Assembly (NCBI RefSeq): GCF_048128805.1 | Contig: NC_135998.1 | Span: 29,370,992-29,434,991, forward strand | Source of the DNA: Centroberyx gerrardi | Taxonomy: Eukaryota; Chordata; Actinopteri; Beryciformes; Berycidae | Reading direction: 5' to 3' | DNA: 64,000 nucleotides | In this document: piece by piece, positions 50,826 through 62,875 of the stretch | How the letters are laid out: each line of letters starts with the position of its first letter | Numbering within the stretch: position 1 is the stretch's first letter | Made by a program: the position numbers and the translations under genes | Notes under the pieces: model-generated | What the model saw: the letters and a program-made list of their open reading frames with translations, nothing else | Database searches by the model: none | Told to the model about the DNA's origin: nothing

Positions 50826-52142
50826 TGACACTTACTGTGAATGAAAGCTGACTGTAATAAAACTGCTTGCACTTTAGTAATCAAACAAACACTAAAAATT
50901 CTATTTATCATAAGCAAGTACAGGTATACAGTATACTATACGAATATGCAATAAATAAAAGCTACTACTGTCTACATAAATTACACATGCAGCGCAACAT
51001 AAATGATTGACACTTCACTCAGACTTCACGTGGGCTTTCTGACAAATATAAGGTAATAAAGACCTTAACGTTAGTTGAATACGCCCGTGAGCACCATTGT
51101 TGGTCGCTGGGTGAATGTGTGGCTAATTAACTTTGCAGTTAAGTGTGGAGATAGGTCTGGCTATGCGAGACTACTTTCCAGGTAACTTAGCTATGATAGC
51201 TAACATTAGTGATGGTTGATTGATTAGCACTCGCAAATCGGCCCGTTTTCACCAAAAACGTTTGTTTCCAATCTCGGAACCCATCGTCTATCGGTCTGAT
51301 GATGATTAGACTCGTATAAAATATTATTTATTTCCACAATTACAGTTCCAGCGCAAAATGACATTGATTGTACCTACCCACAGCGGTTGAGCACCGGCTT
51401 CTGCTGGGGTACGGCAACACCACTTGGACAAACCACACGCAGAACTGCAGTAATACTAGAACCGGTAGTAATTATAATGGCCATTTGTTAAGTTTAGTTA
51501 TGATTATGATTACATTTGCTAATGATTTATTTCGGACGGCGGTGCGTGGTTGCCTGTCGTAGCATAGCAAAAAAAAAATGTTATTTATAGTTTTTATATC
51601 AATATATTGGGGGGGACATTTTAAGCATAATTGAATATTGGGGTTAGATGTGTCCCCCCCAATATTCAAATATGCTCAAAATATATTATAATAATTACGG
51701 CCTTGCACTGCAGTAAATAGGATTCATTGTCTGTGTGCTTGCACAACATCCTGGAGAACCACCATCTTTGAGCAGAGAGCAGCCTTAAACTGCAAATGTT
51801 TTAAGATTAGACCCAAATATTTTTTATCAGGAAATATCTCTCAGTCAAGTGTTTCATAGTTCAAAATTTCTCTTGCCTCTCACCATCCACGCTCCACGAT
51901 GTCTTCAGAGATTCGCCCTGCACAAGAGTGTGGGGTACATTTGATTTAGTGGTCAGAGCGGGACGGTTATTTCACAGGAGTTTAAAATCTGGCTTTGGGT
52001 GTTTTGAAGTACTTACTAGGCTTAAATTGAACTCAGCTGTATGTCTTGGTATGCGTGTGTTTTTTTGGTAGGGAAATCTACCAATCCTGCATGTAATTTG
52101 AGTAGAACTACAGAAATACATCATGCATACTTTAAATTGGTT

Positions 52143-52943
52143 TACTGTTGCCAACTGGGCAGCTTTGTTGCTAGTTTTAGCAACTTTTCAGACCCCCTGG
52201 CAACTAAATTTGTTAAAACAACTATCGACAAATCTAGCTTCTTTTTCAGACAATCAGGGGCTAATGTGGCAACACAATCTCATAAAATTTTGGGAAGTGA
52301 AACATGAAGTTTGAAAGGCTGATTACATGTTCCATCCAAACTGGATGATAATACCATGAATTGGACACGCCATTTGCTCCTGTTTGTCACGTGAAAAGGT
52401 TTTAGTCATGGTTAAATCAAACATATTTTTTGCTAATAATGAAAATTTCACTCAGAGTAGAAAACTTCTTGGCATGAGTTGGGAATTGAAACCGGGTTGT
52501 AGGCAAGTGTTTACACCACCACACTATTATTTCAATGTCACTACTACTTGTTTGTAGTTGTGTCTGTTATTGTTTGGTGGTGGGAAAATGTATTTCTCTC
52601 ACTCTTTGTGCACAGAGCATATATTTCCATTTAAATACATGGTGCTCATTTCACATAATTTCGGGTTACCAGGCTCAATGTGTTGACAATGTGTTGACAT
52701 TAGTCAATAAATTGGTACGGCTGATTTCTGGCCAATGCACATACATTCGAGCAACCTGTTTGTGTAATCCAAAGAGGTCTGATGACCACAACACCTCTCA
52801 TACAAAGACCCCTCCCTCTGCTAAGTGTGGGGGGACTGTAGCAAATATTAATATGCATATTAGACTGTAGCATCATCTGGCAACTTCTAGTGACTTTTTG
52901 AGCAGCCAGTAGCTACATTCCTTTGAAATGGTTGGCAACACTG
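52143..52943. mobile_element. hAT-type element with GTTGCCAAC termini
   Basis: About 800 bp, ends (TACTG)TTGCCAAC and GTTGGCAACACTG, flanked by AATTGGTT (52135-52142) and AATTGGTC (52944-52951), an 8-bp duplication with one mismatch. It is the more complete relative of the fragment at 21601. No transposase ORF remains. Confidence 0.75.
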
Positions 52944-52951
52944 AATTGGTC

Positions 52952-53947
52952 AGTTCTGGATTGAGGACAGAGGAGGCGAGGTAGAGCCAGAAAACGTAGT
53001 GTCAGGAAAAGACAAGGCAAGATACAGTATATGGATCTTCTTATTTTGTTTAAAAAAAAAGGAGAATAATAGGATATGTGCTCGTTTGGTTCAATGAGTA
53101 ACTGATTATCCAAATCTGGAAAGACAGCAGAAGTCCTCCAGCTGTGTGCTGGTGAGCTGATGTATACTTGATGCTCGCTTGGTTGACACTCGACCGGCCC
53201 GCTAGCTTCACGGTTAGATGCTGACAAGCTACAGCTAAACTTCATGTTTCCAAACGCAAAATGGTTTTCAACACATGACATCTAGCAAAGGACATGGTAC
53301 ATCCACATGGAACATCTGTATGATTTTCAACTTGAGACACTGTTACTCTTAAATGTGATAAAATAAGTTGAAAACTTTGTACCTATATATTTCCAATATT
53401 TTTTTTTATTATAAATGCATAGTCCACACCCCGGAGCCATTCAAAGTAGATTAGGCTTTTCCATGGCATAATTATGTTTGTTTCTACAGCTATGATGTAG
53501 CATGGAAAAATATCAGCTTTCTAACAGGTGATGAGAGGTGAAGTTTTAAAGTCACATTTTAAAGTCAAGTTTCCATATATAATAAACAAACAGAAAAACA
53601 AACAAAAAGTAACTTATTATTAGGATTTCATGATATTATGAGTTGATGAAATATATAGAGACACAACTTTGATTAAATATGTTCTCATTAGTTTTTGGAC
53701 TGGATTTAATTTGTTTTCTTTTACAGCAAATAGTTAATTTGGCAGTAGATACAGGACTGCCATTTTTGCATGCTGGCCTTCACTGTATAGGCAGCGGCAA
53801 AGACCCTTTCTGGGCCAGAAAACTCGCTGTCGCCTTTAAACATTTCCAAACACATTTTTTTACGTTTAAGGGAAAATGTTTCAGATGAATGTTTCAAATG
53901 AATGGCTATTTTTAAGCTTAATTACTGTTTGTTTTATTGTTTTTCAG
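52952..53947. other. Unassigned stretch
   Basis: Holds an ORF at 53679-53888 (+) that includes TTTTACAG|CAAATAGTTAAT, an acceptor-like start in phase with dyrk-like exon 12, reading QIVNLAVDTGLPFLHAGLHC and onward to a stop at 53888. I do not recognise the peptide; it is at best a second candidate for a terminal exon. Confidence 0.3.
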
Positions 53948-54040
53948 AGGGTAACACAGATACTGCAGACAAAGACAGAAAGAGAGAGGACCTCAGCCTG
54001 TATGCTGTGGGGACAGGAGAGGAGGACAAAAGACGAGGAG

Positions 54041-54236
54041 AGAGAAGGATCCAAAGGAGGAGAGAGGACAAGAGGAGAGACTAGGAGCGGACGGAGGAGA
54101 GAGGAAGAAGAGAGAGGAGGATCCCAAGGAGGAGAGAGGACAAGAGGAGAGACTAGGAGCGGACGGAGGAGAAAGGAAGAAGAGAGAGGAGGAGCCAAAG
54201 GAGGAGAGAGGAGAGGAGAGACGAGGAAGAGACAGA
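54041..54236 (+). repeat. 72-bp minisatellite with open frame
   Basis: Nearly three tandem copies of a purine-rich 72-bp unit (each with CAAAGGAGGAGAGAGG and CTAGGAGCGGACGGAGG). Because 72 is a multiple of three, the frame 53876-54268 stays open and encodes a 24-residue repeat (GGERTRGETRSGRRREEEERG type). An acceptor-like TTTTTCAG precedes at 53939-53946. Coding status is unknown. Confidence 0.8.
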
Positions 54237-54436
54237 AGGACCCTAAGGAGGAGAGAAGAGGAGCCTAAGGAGGAGAGAGGAGGATCCAAACCCCTTCGGC
54301 AACTCTCCACTGTTCTTGAATCCTGCCCCTTTAAATAACAGCAGGAGTTTAGGTCAGTTCTTGTAGACCTTATATGAAATACTGCTAGGTCCTGAAGCAG
54401 AGCTTGCTCACACTTTGCGGGCAGCCTCTTCAACTT

Positions 54437-55733
54437 GTATGGAGATATTTTCCTATCTTTATTCAAGAGCGTGGTCTTTCAATTTGAGAGCATGATTTAT
54501 TGATTTCACGTTTAGATTTTGTAATGTTTTCCCTCAAACCCTGCCCTCGCACTCAAATATCTCCTGCTTGCACTTAGATTTGCTCTGCTTCTGCTCAAAC
54601 TGTATGCTTGCACTCAGATATAATGTTGCTTGCACAGATTTCCTGCGCTCCAGCTTCAGCCCTTCTCCTCGCACTCAGGCTGCTTCTGTGCGCTCGTGAA
54701 ACTTCTGCTCTCAGATTTCTGCTCTGCTCTCGTATTTTTTGTGCAACAACCCTGTCAAAATTCCCCAACCAATAGAATGCCAGGTGTAGTGTTGACCAAT
54801 GAAATGATCCCTGCCTCGTTGCGGGCGCGTTCGCTTTACTTCTTAGAGCGTCCCGTACGGGCGGTTACTGTTTAACCAGGTTCATCCACTCTCGCCCTCC
54901 GGGGCTTTATTAAATACGACTTTTGGAATAAAAGGACAGTTAATGTATATATCAGCGCCCGTACTTTTTCTTTTACTATAATAGTTACATAAAATAGTAG
55001 CCGTATAGCACACCGGCCTCCCGTCGGTGTGCTAGAGGAGAAAACGACGTCACCTTCATGACTTTGGCGGTCCATATTGGCCAGCGATCCGCGAGACTCC
55101 CGCTCCTGAGTCATGAAGGTGACGTCGTTTTCTCCTCTAGCACACCGACGGGAGGCCGGTGTGCTATACGGCTACTATTTTATGTAGCTATTATAGTAAA
55201 AGAAAAAGTACAGATGCTGGTATATACATTAACTGTCCTTTTATTCCAAAAGTCGTAATTAATAAAGCCCCGGAGGGCGAGAGTGGATGAACCCGGTTAA
55301 ACAGTAACCGCCCGTACGGGACGCTCTAAGAAGTAAAGCGAACGCGCTGCAACGAGGCAGGGATCATTTCATTGGTCAACACTACACCTGGCATTCTATT
55401 GGTTGGGGAATTTTGACAGGGTTGTTGCACAAAAAATACGAGAGCAGAGCAGAAATCTGAGAGCAGAAGTTTCACGAGCGCACAGAAGCAGCCTGAGTGC
55501 GAGGAGAAGGGCTGAAGCTGGAGCGCAGGAAATCTGTGCAAGCAACATTATATCTGAGTGCAAGCATACAATTTGAGCAGAAGCAGAGCAAATCTAAGTG
55601 CAAGCAGGAGATATTTGAGTGCGAGGGCAGGGTTTGAGGGAAAGCATTACAAAATTTGAACGTGAAATCAATAAATCATGCTCTCAAATTGAAAGACCAC
55701 GCTCTTGAATAAAGATAGGAAAAAATCTCCATA
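54437..55733. mobile_element. Foldback-type element: near-perfect 1.3-kb palindrome
   Basis: The left arm 54438-55062 and right arm 55110-55733 are reverse complements along about 625 bp with few mismatches, around a 47-bp unique centre (55063-55109). The outer ends read TATGGAGATATTTTCC and its complement. The flanks share AACTT (54432-54436, 55734-55738), a possible short duplication. The outer halves of the arms carry a series of related words (ATCTGAGTGCAAGCA, AATCTAAGTGCAAGCA, ATTTGAGTGCGAG), as subterminal transposase-binding repeats do. The apparent ORFs in both arms are mirror copies of each other. No transposase. Confidence 0.85.
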
Positions 55734-55741
55734 AACTTCCC

Positions 55742-56131
55742 TCAGCTGCAGCTCTTCTTCCTTAGGATGCACGTCAACTGAGCAAAGTCTATGCGCTTCT
55801 CTTCTCCTGCCTGCTTGTACTGGCGCCTTAGGGTCTTCAGCTCCTGCCTGATATTGTGGATCCTCACTTGGTTCTTTAAGTAAGGTCCTTTGGGGCCTTT
55901 CTGTTCCTCTTCTCCAAATCTTTGACATGCGAGGCTCACAATGACTGTTGTCATGGCTTGAAGCTTCCTGTCGACATTTCTCCTCACTGTTGCCTCCAGA
56001 ATTTGGTCTATATCATTGTCAGACTGGTTCCACAATGATGCCACTTGATCCGCTACAGGAAGCCATTTGCGACACTTGGAGGTTCCGGGCACTGTGGGGT
56101 GACTCCGGGCCTGGCTCCTCATGCATCTCAC
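55742..56131 (-). mobile_element. Fragment of a non-LTR retrotransposon protein (R2/NeSL-like?)
   Basis: A 129-codon open frame with blocks such as ADQVASLWNQSDNDIDQILE and IRQELKTLRRQYKQAGEEKR, which resemble the region ahead of the reverse transcriptase in fish R2/NeSL-type elements (from memory, not searched). It ends next to the right end of the palindrome, which may have cut it. Confidence 0.45.
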
Positions 56132-56139
56132 CAGGTGTT

Positions 56140-59100
56140 GCCCCTCTCCCTATCAAACACTTCATCCTGGATTGGTGGATCTTTAAGGCCCATACATTCT
56201 TGCAGATCTTGACACAAGCACACTACTTGCTTGTCCTCGCTTGTCCGTTGCCTGGGTCTAGTGCCGTTAGGTCCGTCTGAATGGGGTGCTTATTCTGCCC
56301 CCCTCTTGGGCTCCCCTGGGGGTATGTTTCCATAAGCTTCTCTGTAGCTTGGTTTTCAGTAGTCACCATGCTTTCCGTGGTCGTCAACCAGTATTTCCTG
56401 ATCGTCACTGACTGAATCGGGTTCTAAGATGTGCAAATACATCTGCTGATGCTTCTGGACGCATCAACTAAAACAACTTGGCCGCCACCATGCCAACCAC
56501 CCCCTCTCCCAGCTCCTAGCCTCTACCTCAGCTGACCCAAGGAAAACCTCCATGCCTCCACCTAGCACCTTCATGCCAGCCCTCTTCCACTGAGATCCCC
56601 CCGGCACCCTGGGGGTGCTGAAACTGTACACCTCTCTCTAAGGAGCCCCTCGCTCTCCTCCCAATTCAACCTGGAGGAGGAGCGCTTCTCATATGTGCTG
56701 TGTCATTATTATGAGCCCCATCACCTCTTAGGAGGACATTAAAATTGTGTTGTTGATCTTAAAATAATAAAAAATAATAAAAAAAATAATAAGATCTTAT
56801 CATTTTTACCTTCCACCATCCCCCTCTTAGGAGGACATGTTATACTGTATATTCTATTGTAATTTACTTATTTCCTAATAATATCCTTATTTTTTTCATT
56901 GTATTAGTTTGCTTTTTCACACGCACAAGACCACGTGTTTCCTCCTTGCTATCAAAAAATTATGCGAATTGCTAGCGTTCTACTGACTTATATCAGTTTC
57001 TGTCAAAAGGCGAGTGGCAACGTGGCGTGATGTCTGACCATGACTTTTATTTGGCTGAATCAGCCAATCAGGGGTATGGATTGAAATGTTTGGCATGTTC
57101 TGTAAGTATTTTAATTTGATTGAGAATCCTTAAGAAATTCTTTACAACAAAGTTGCCACTAATCAGTTTACTTGAAGATACTAGTTTTGTAGTATTTGTG
57201 ATGTGATGGTAAGGGGAGAGGAGGTTGATTAGCCAACTACGCCACCTTGGTAATTTCACACAAGGAGATGTTTCATACAACACACTAACACAAGCCTGAA
57301 AACCCAAAGTTGTAATGTACAGGTTCGGTTCATCCACTAAAGGAAGACAGACACGTGATTCCATACAAAAACATGATATTTTTATTTGTGAAGAATTAAA
57401 CACAATTTAGTTATTGCACTGTTAATTACTAACAACGTATGAACTGTTCATTAACAACATTGCGTTCATATGTATTTACATGGTACCGGACCTGTAAAAT
57501 GAAGCGGGTGTAAGTGGACAATAATTCATACAATGTGACCAAGTTTATTTTCTTTATTGTGGCATTTAAATGGTACACACGACAGCAGCTTACATTCCAT
57601 ACAGACCAGACCGTAAAGTGCCAGTCTGGTGAGTGAAAGGTCGGCAGTGCAGCAATAACCATATTTGGATGTTTAAAGTGAATTAATTAATTGATTTATT
57701 TTAAATATTGTCGATTTGAAATAAAGTTACATGCAGAAAGTCATTCTACTTCCTTCACGTTCGTAGAGTTTTAAAAAAATCAACGCCACTTCCACCTCCT
57801 GCAGCAGGCCAAGTAGGTCCCCCGAATCACGTGACAGGGTCCTGCTGCTGGAGCAGCCAGAGAGGGGCCTGACGCTGGAGGTCTGCAGCCATACACAACC
57901 CATACAGTCTGTGATGAAGTCGAGTGCGGTGTATGTGACGGAGTTGGCAGTTCAGCGTGCCGAGATGCCACCAAAACGCAAAAAAAATGAAGTACTCTAT
58001 TGGTATCGGTATCACTTTAAGGGTACTGGTATTGGTACTGGTATCGTAATTTTTTAAACGATACCCAGCCCTACATTTCCGGTTAGGCAACTTTGCCTTC
58101 AAAATAAAAGCCAGCTATCATTTTAAACCTTTATATGTATAGATGAATACTCTCTCCTGTAGGCCTACTGTAATTAATTTCAGAAATAAATAACGTAAAA
58201 CAATGAACAGGCTATTATCACATAGATTTATATTTTATATTGCCTGCAATAACCACTTTTCTTTCCATAACTATAAGCAAGCTAGTCGAATTCAGTTAAC
58301 CCAGTATAAGAGCTATGCCACAAAACACGGGACAGATTTAATTTACAGAATATTTTATTAAATTGTCACCAAATGCAACATCGGATTTGACGAGTTCTAC
58401 TGTAAGCTCAAGTTTAAAAATAAGAAAACTGCATCAAATTAATTTGAACACATATAAACCTATTCAGTTTGATTGTCATTCAGTGAGTTAGCCTACATAA
58501 AGTGTACATAAGCAGTGTCCATTGAAAGTGGCATCAGGGTAAATATCAAGTAAAGTTCCAAAATTCTATAGGTTTATTTACATTTAATTGGCCTCTGAAG
58601 TGCAAAAAAGAGGGTAAAGTACATCTTATTTGGGAAAAACAGATTGTACTTGTTCTTCTACAGTATTCTGCTACAGGCTTCACTTCAGACAATATTGATT
58701 AGCGCCCCCGGATGACTGTGGTGGAGAAGAAGCATTACACTAAAGCTGTCTTTACCCCAAGAAAGTCTCCAAGTCTGAAGGGAGAGGTGTATAACTGAAT
58801 TTCACACAAACATCAATATAATTTCATTAATCAGTTATTTATTTAATATGTATTGAAGGGATCTGGGATAAGAATAACCTTTGTGCATTGCTGAACCTGT
58901 CCTGGGGCAAGTTGTGACAAAACACCAACTTTTTAATGTGTCGAAGGCTGGCCGACCTCAGCCAGTTGTGAGGTTATTTATAAAATAAAAATTAAGTACT
59001 TTAAAAAGTAGGCCTAAATAAAATGAGGACCGTTGTTGAAAATAATTTCTCGCCTGGTGATGTTTTGTATCTTGTTTCTGTGCTCAGCAAGTTCTCCAAG

Positions 59101-59480
59101 CCTATAATTTCAGCAGCTGCTGCTGTCCTCAGCCTGTTGGTGGCGCTGTGGCCACATCACAAGTTTCAGCACCACTGATTGTTTCTGGGCTTCTCTACGG
59201 TCTCCTTGTCTCATCAGGAATAAAAAAGTTGAATGATTAAGGCAGGGCAGCTTCTTTGGAAATTACATTTGGGACTATTTCCTTGATTTTTTTCAATTTG
59301 CACACACACCAACAACCAAATAAGTAAATAAATAAATACATGCATTTTCAAATGTCAACAGTGTTTTACTTTACAGTGAGATATTTGGACAACACACAAA
59401 TGTTTATATCATGGACAGTGATAATTGTCATAGAAAGGCCTGAAAAAAGAAAGCCAAATAATATAGTGCAGTGGCGTGTC
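56140..59480. other. Non-genic, decayed repeat region
   Basis: No supportable gene. It contains decayed element sequence at 56140-56720, a C-rich stretch at about 56500-56680, and a segment ending CGATACCCAGCCCTA at 58073, whose reverse complement TAGGGCTGGGTATCG is a known style of fish hAT terminus. Short ORFs (57068-57403, 57429-57662, 57827-58102) have no support. Confidence 0.5.
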
Positions 59481-59559
59481 GTCCATCATGGTTGCTGGGG
59501 CACCGCTCCCATGCAACAGTTTTTTTTGTTTTTTGTTTTTTTTAATGGGTTTTCAGGTC

Positions 59560-60290
59560 TCTAGGAAATACGGCAGATTTTTGAAGTTGTGACTTTAATA
59601 TCTATGAAGATTTGGTTATTATGCAATAAGCCACGCCCACTTTCATCAATAATGACCAAATTTCATGAATGACATCATCCTAGAAGAAGTGTACAAAATT
59701 TCATAAAAATCTATGCTGGCAATTATGAGATATTAACTTTTTGCATTTGTAGCTCCCACTAGTAGTGGACACACCCGCAAAATGCTTTTGTGGGTGTGTT
59801 CAACTAACACTTCTCAACATGTATTTTAAATTTTGGCTTGATTAGATGAATGGATAATGAGTTATGGCTAATTTAGTGTTGGGGCGTGTTTCGTTAAAAG
59901 TTTATTGGTCAATAAAAGCCAAACCATTTGACCTATCAATAACCTTTATATAACTTTGAAAGAGGACGGGCCAAAGATTGTTCACACCAAGTTTCGTGTG
60001 AATTGAATGAACGGCCTAGGAGGGTTGCGAAAAAAGTGTTTCTTAAATAATTCAAAATGGCGAACAATACAATATGGTGAACATTGAAAGTGATATATGG
60101 GTTGGACTCGGCACCTTCCAAAGAATCTATGGACACAAGAATTTTCAGTCTACGACACATGATTCAGAAGTTATTGGCCAAAATGTAAAGTTGCTTGTTA
60201 TAGCGCCACCATCTGGCCAATATGCGTGGGCTGCCTTGCCTGAGTTCCAGCACTATGTGCTTGGACCCCTAATAAAAGCTGTTACTGTTG
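59560..60290 (+). repeat. Dispersed teleost repeat
   Basis: It contains AAGCCACGCCCACTTTCATC, ATAGCGCCACCATCTGGCC and GTGCTTGGACCCCTAATAAA, sentences I associate with an abundant fish interspersed repeat. A related tail (GGTGCTCGGGGCCTAATAAA) recurs at 61711-61730. The family is uncertain. Confidence 0.5.
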
Positions 60291-60734
60291 TTTCCAGTGT
60301 CAATTGTTCAGTCAGTCAAATTGAGCGTGAAGAAAAAAAAAAGATCAATAAGAGATCAAAACAAAAGCAGAGGCAGTAGTGGGGTGGCTGTGACTCAATG
60401 GCAGGTAGTAAAATCCATTTCTGAATTGAATTCACATTTACATTTAAGGAAATTAGCTGACGCTGAGCTAGAGCAAATTGCAATGAGTGCAACACTTTCC
60501 TGCGGAGATCAATGACAGGAGAAAGAGAAAAAAACTCACCTATCATGAGAGAAAACAGGGCCCTGAACCACAGAGTGGCTTTGACAGTCGATAGGCTGTA
60601 TATAAATGGACAGCTGTATCGGGACTCAAAGGTAACCCCCTGGCTCTTTTAGAATGTGCACTTGTTGAGTGTTTTTCGCTTTATGTTTTGACTCCTTGTT
60701 GCAATTACTGACATGCCCTGCATTAAGCTGGGCC

Positions 60735-61690
60735 TTCATAAGGGCCTGGTGTTAGCGCATGTGAATGTATGCAGCTTGCGTAATAAGTTCCAGGAAGTAG
60801 TGTATTGTCAGAGGTAACTGTATTAACGTCCTTGCTATTTCTGAGACCCACCTTGATGATTCCTTCTCTGATTCAGTTGTAGCTACTGAGGGGTTCTCAA
60901 TTTTTAGAAAAGACAGAAACGGGTTTGGAGGTGGAGTGGCTATTTATGTTCAAAATCATTTACCTGTCAAAATACGCTATGATCTGATGAGGGAGGATAT
61001 TGAAGCTAATTGTGTGCAAGTCCACTTGCCTCATTTGAAACCAATTCTAGTATGCTGTTTTTACAGGCCTCCTAGTGCCGATGCTCTGTATCTGAATGGG
61101 TTGTGTGAGATGTTTGATAAGATATCAGACGCAAATAGAGAAATCTATTTACTAGGTGATATGAATGTAGATTGGTTGGGACAGTCATGTACTAATAAGA
61201 ATAAGTTGCTCTCTATATTGAATGCTTGTAATCTGTCTCAAATTGTTGCCCCTCCCACTAGAATAAGTGTAGGCAGTGATGGTATTATCTCAGCTACATG
61301 CATTGATCATATTTATGCAAATGTTCCCGACCAATGCTCCAAGGCAGTCTCTGTCCCTGTAGGTTTCAGTGACCACAATATAATAGCTGTCACCAGAATG
61401 ACGAAGGTTCCTAAACCTAAAGCTAAAATCATTTTCACACGGTCCTACAAGAGATTCAATGAAGAGGGTTTTATTGATGAAATATCTAGTATAAATTGGA
61501 ACGAGGTGTGTAGTGAGGATGACCCAGAGGCGGCACTGGATTTATTTATGTTGATGTACATGAGCGTTGTAAACGCACTTCTGAGGTATGTGCAAAGTTT
61601 CGCAACTATCCAAGCACCTTTAGCCCCTCAAAAATGCGAATCATTCGGCAGAAGAAAAAGAAAAAGGAAAATAATAATTCCTTGCATTAC
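60735..61690 (+). mobile_element. LINE endonuclease region (5' part of interrupted element)
   Basis: The frame from about 60749 begins with the endonuclease N-terminal pattern (GLVLAHVNVCSLRNKFQEV), shifts near 60800, then continues as 60936-61610 with VAIYVQ, YRPPSAD, LLGDMNVDW, CIDHIY and GFSDHNIIA, the APE-type endonuclease motifs (Asn/Asp/His catalytic set visible in GDMN and SDH). The reverse-transcriptase part of what is probably the same element resumes at about 62876. Frameshifts show that the copy is dead. Confidence 0.8.
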
Positions 61691-61829
61691 AATAGGGCTT
61701 TGCACCGGTCGGTGCTCGGGGCCTAATAAAGTTAAAAAATAGAGTACATAGGATGCATAAAATCAAGTAAAATACAAATTTTAAAAGAAGTGCAGCAGTG
61801 CATAAGTGCGAAGCAAAGTGAGAAAAAAA

Positions 61830-62870
61830 ATACATAAATAAAATAAAATAAAATAAAATAAAGAGTTTAAGGCCGGTATCGGGAAAGTCATAGCTAGTTA
61901 AAGGCTAAAGTGAAGAGATAAGGTTTTAGCTTTCTTTTAAAAATATTTAGCGAGCTGGCTTCCCTGATATCTATAGGTAGTGTGTTCCATAGCTTTGGTG
62001 CGTAATTGACAAAGGCTGCATCCCCGATTTTCTTTCGGCTGTTGCTGGGAACCTCCAATAAACCAGCAGCAGATGATCGCAGTGTTCTTGAAGGCAGGTA
62101 GTGAACAAGGGAGTTAGCAATGTAGCTTGGTCCTAGCCCATTAAGGGCTTTGTATATAAGGAGGAGGACCTTAAAATCAATTCTAAATGTTACAGGAAGC
62201 CAGTGTAGAGCAGCTAAAACTGGACTAATGTGCTCTCTCCTCTTGGTTCTGGTTAATAGCCGAGCTGCAGAGTTTTGAATGAGCTGAAGTCTCTCAGTGG
62301 TTTTTTTCGGGAGACCAGTAAAAAGTGCATTACAGTAATCGAGTCGGCTTGAAATAAAGGCATGAATCAGTTTTTCAGCATCTTTTTGATTTATAAATGG
62401 TCGTACTTTAGCTATGTTTCTAAGGTGGAAAAATGATGTTTTCGTCACCTTGTTAATGTGGGACTTGAAGCTTAGATCTGAATCTAGGATAACACCAAGA
62501 CTTGTAACCTCAGATTTAATCCAGGGAGTCAATGCTCCCATATTATTAAACAGCATTTCTCTTTTTGTTTTAGGGCCGACTAGTAGGATTTCAGTTTTGT
62601 CCTCGTTTAACTTTAAAAAATGTTTGCTCATCCATTTATTTATTGCCAAAAGACAGGTAGTAATGGAGTTTATAGCTGCAGCATCATTTGGTTCAGCAGA
62701 GATGTACAGTTGTGTGTCATCCGCATAACTATGGAAACATACATTGTGCTCTCTAATGATGTCACCAAGTGGCAGCATGTATAGTGAGAATAATAATGGA
62801 CCAAGGCAGCTCCCTTGTGCAACCCCAAAACAGATGTCATGTTTCTCAGGCACATGATCTCCAAGACTGA
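61830..62870 (-). mobile_element. 5'-truncated L2/CR1-like LINE inserted in another LINE
   Basis: An uninterrupted 319-codon frame (62853-61894) with [23 protein letters not shown] (catalytic YADD), [21 protein letters not shown], and the C-terminal tail [22 protein letters not shown]. It lacks everything upstream of the palm, as a 5'-truncated copy does. The 3' end on the left is an (ATTTT)n-type tail seen as AAATAAAATAAAAT at about 61837-61861. The absence of stops suggests a young insertion. Confidence 0.85.
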
Positions 62871-62875
62871 CTGAC

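Larger units (their letters stand above)
49979..51705. mobile_element. hAT-type element with perfect target duplication
   Basis: A 1727-bp element with ends CAAGGCCGTA and TACGGCCTTG-like (ATTACGGCCTTG), flanked by exact CACTGCAG at 49971-49978 and 51706-51713. It contains runs of G near both ends, a long CT-rich tract (about 50220-50560), an AATAAA at 50856 and no transposase ORF. It lies downstream of the last recognised dyrk-like exon. Confidence 0.85.

Noticed and set aside
53944-54466. Minus-strand Ser/Leu/Pro ORFs
   Set aside because: Antisense of the purine-rich 72-bp tandem repeat; no other support.
54630-55541. Apparent ORFs at 54630-54875 and 55326-55541 with the same protein
   Set aside because: They are mirror copies in the two arms of the palindrome and contain no recognisable domain.
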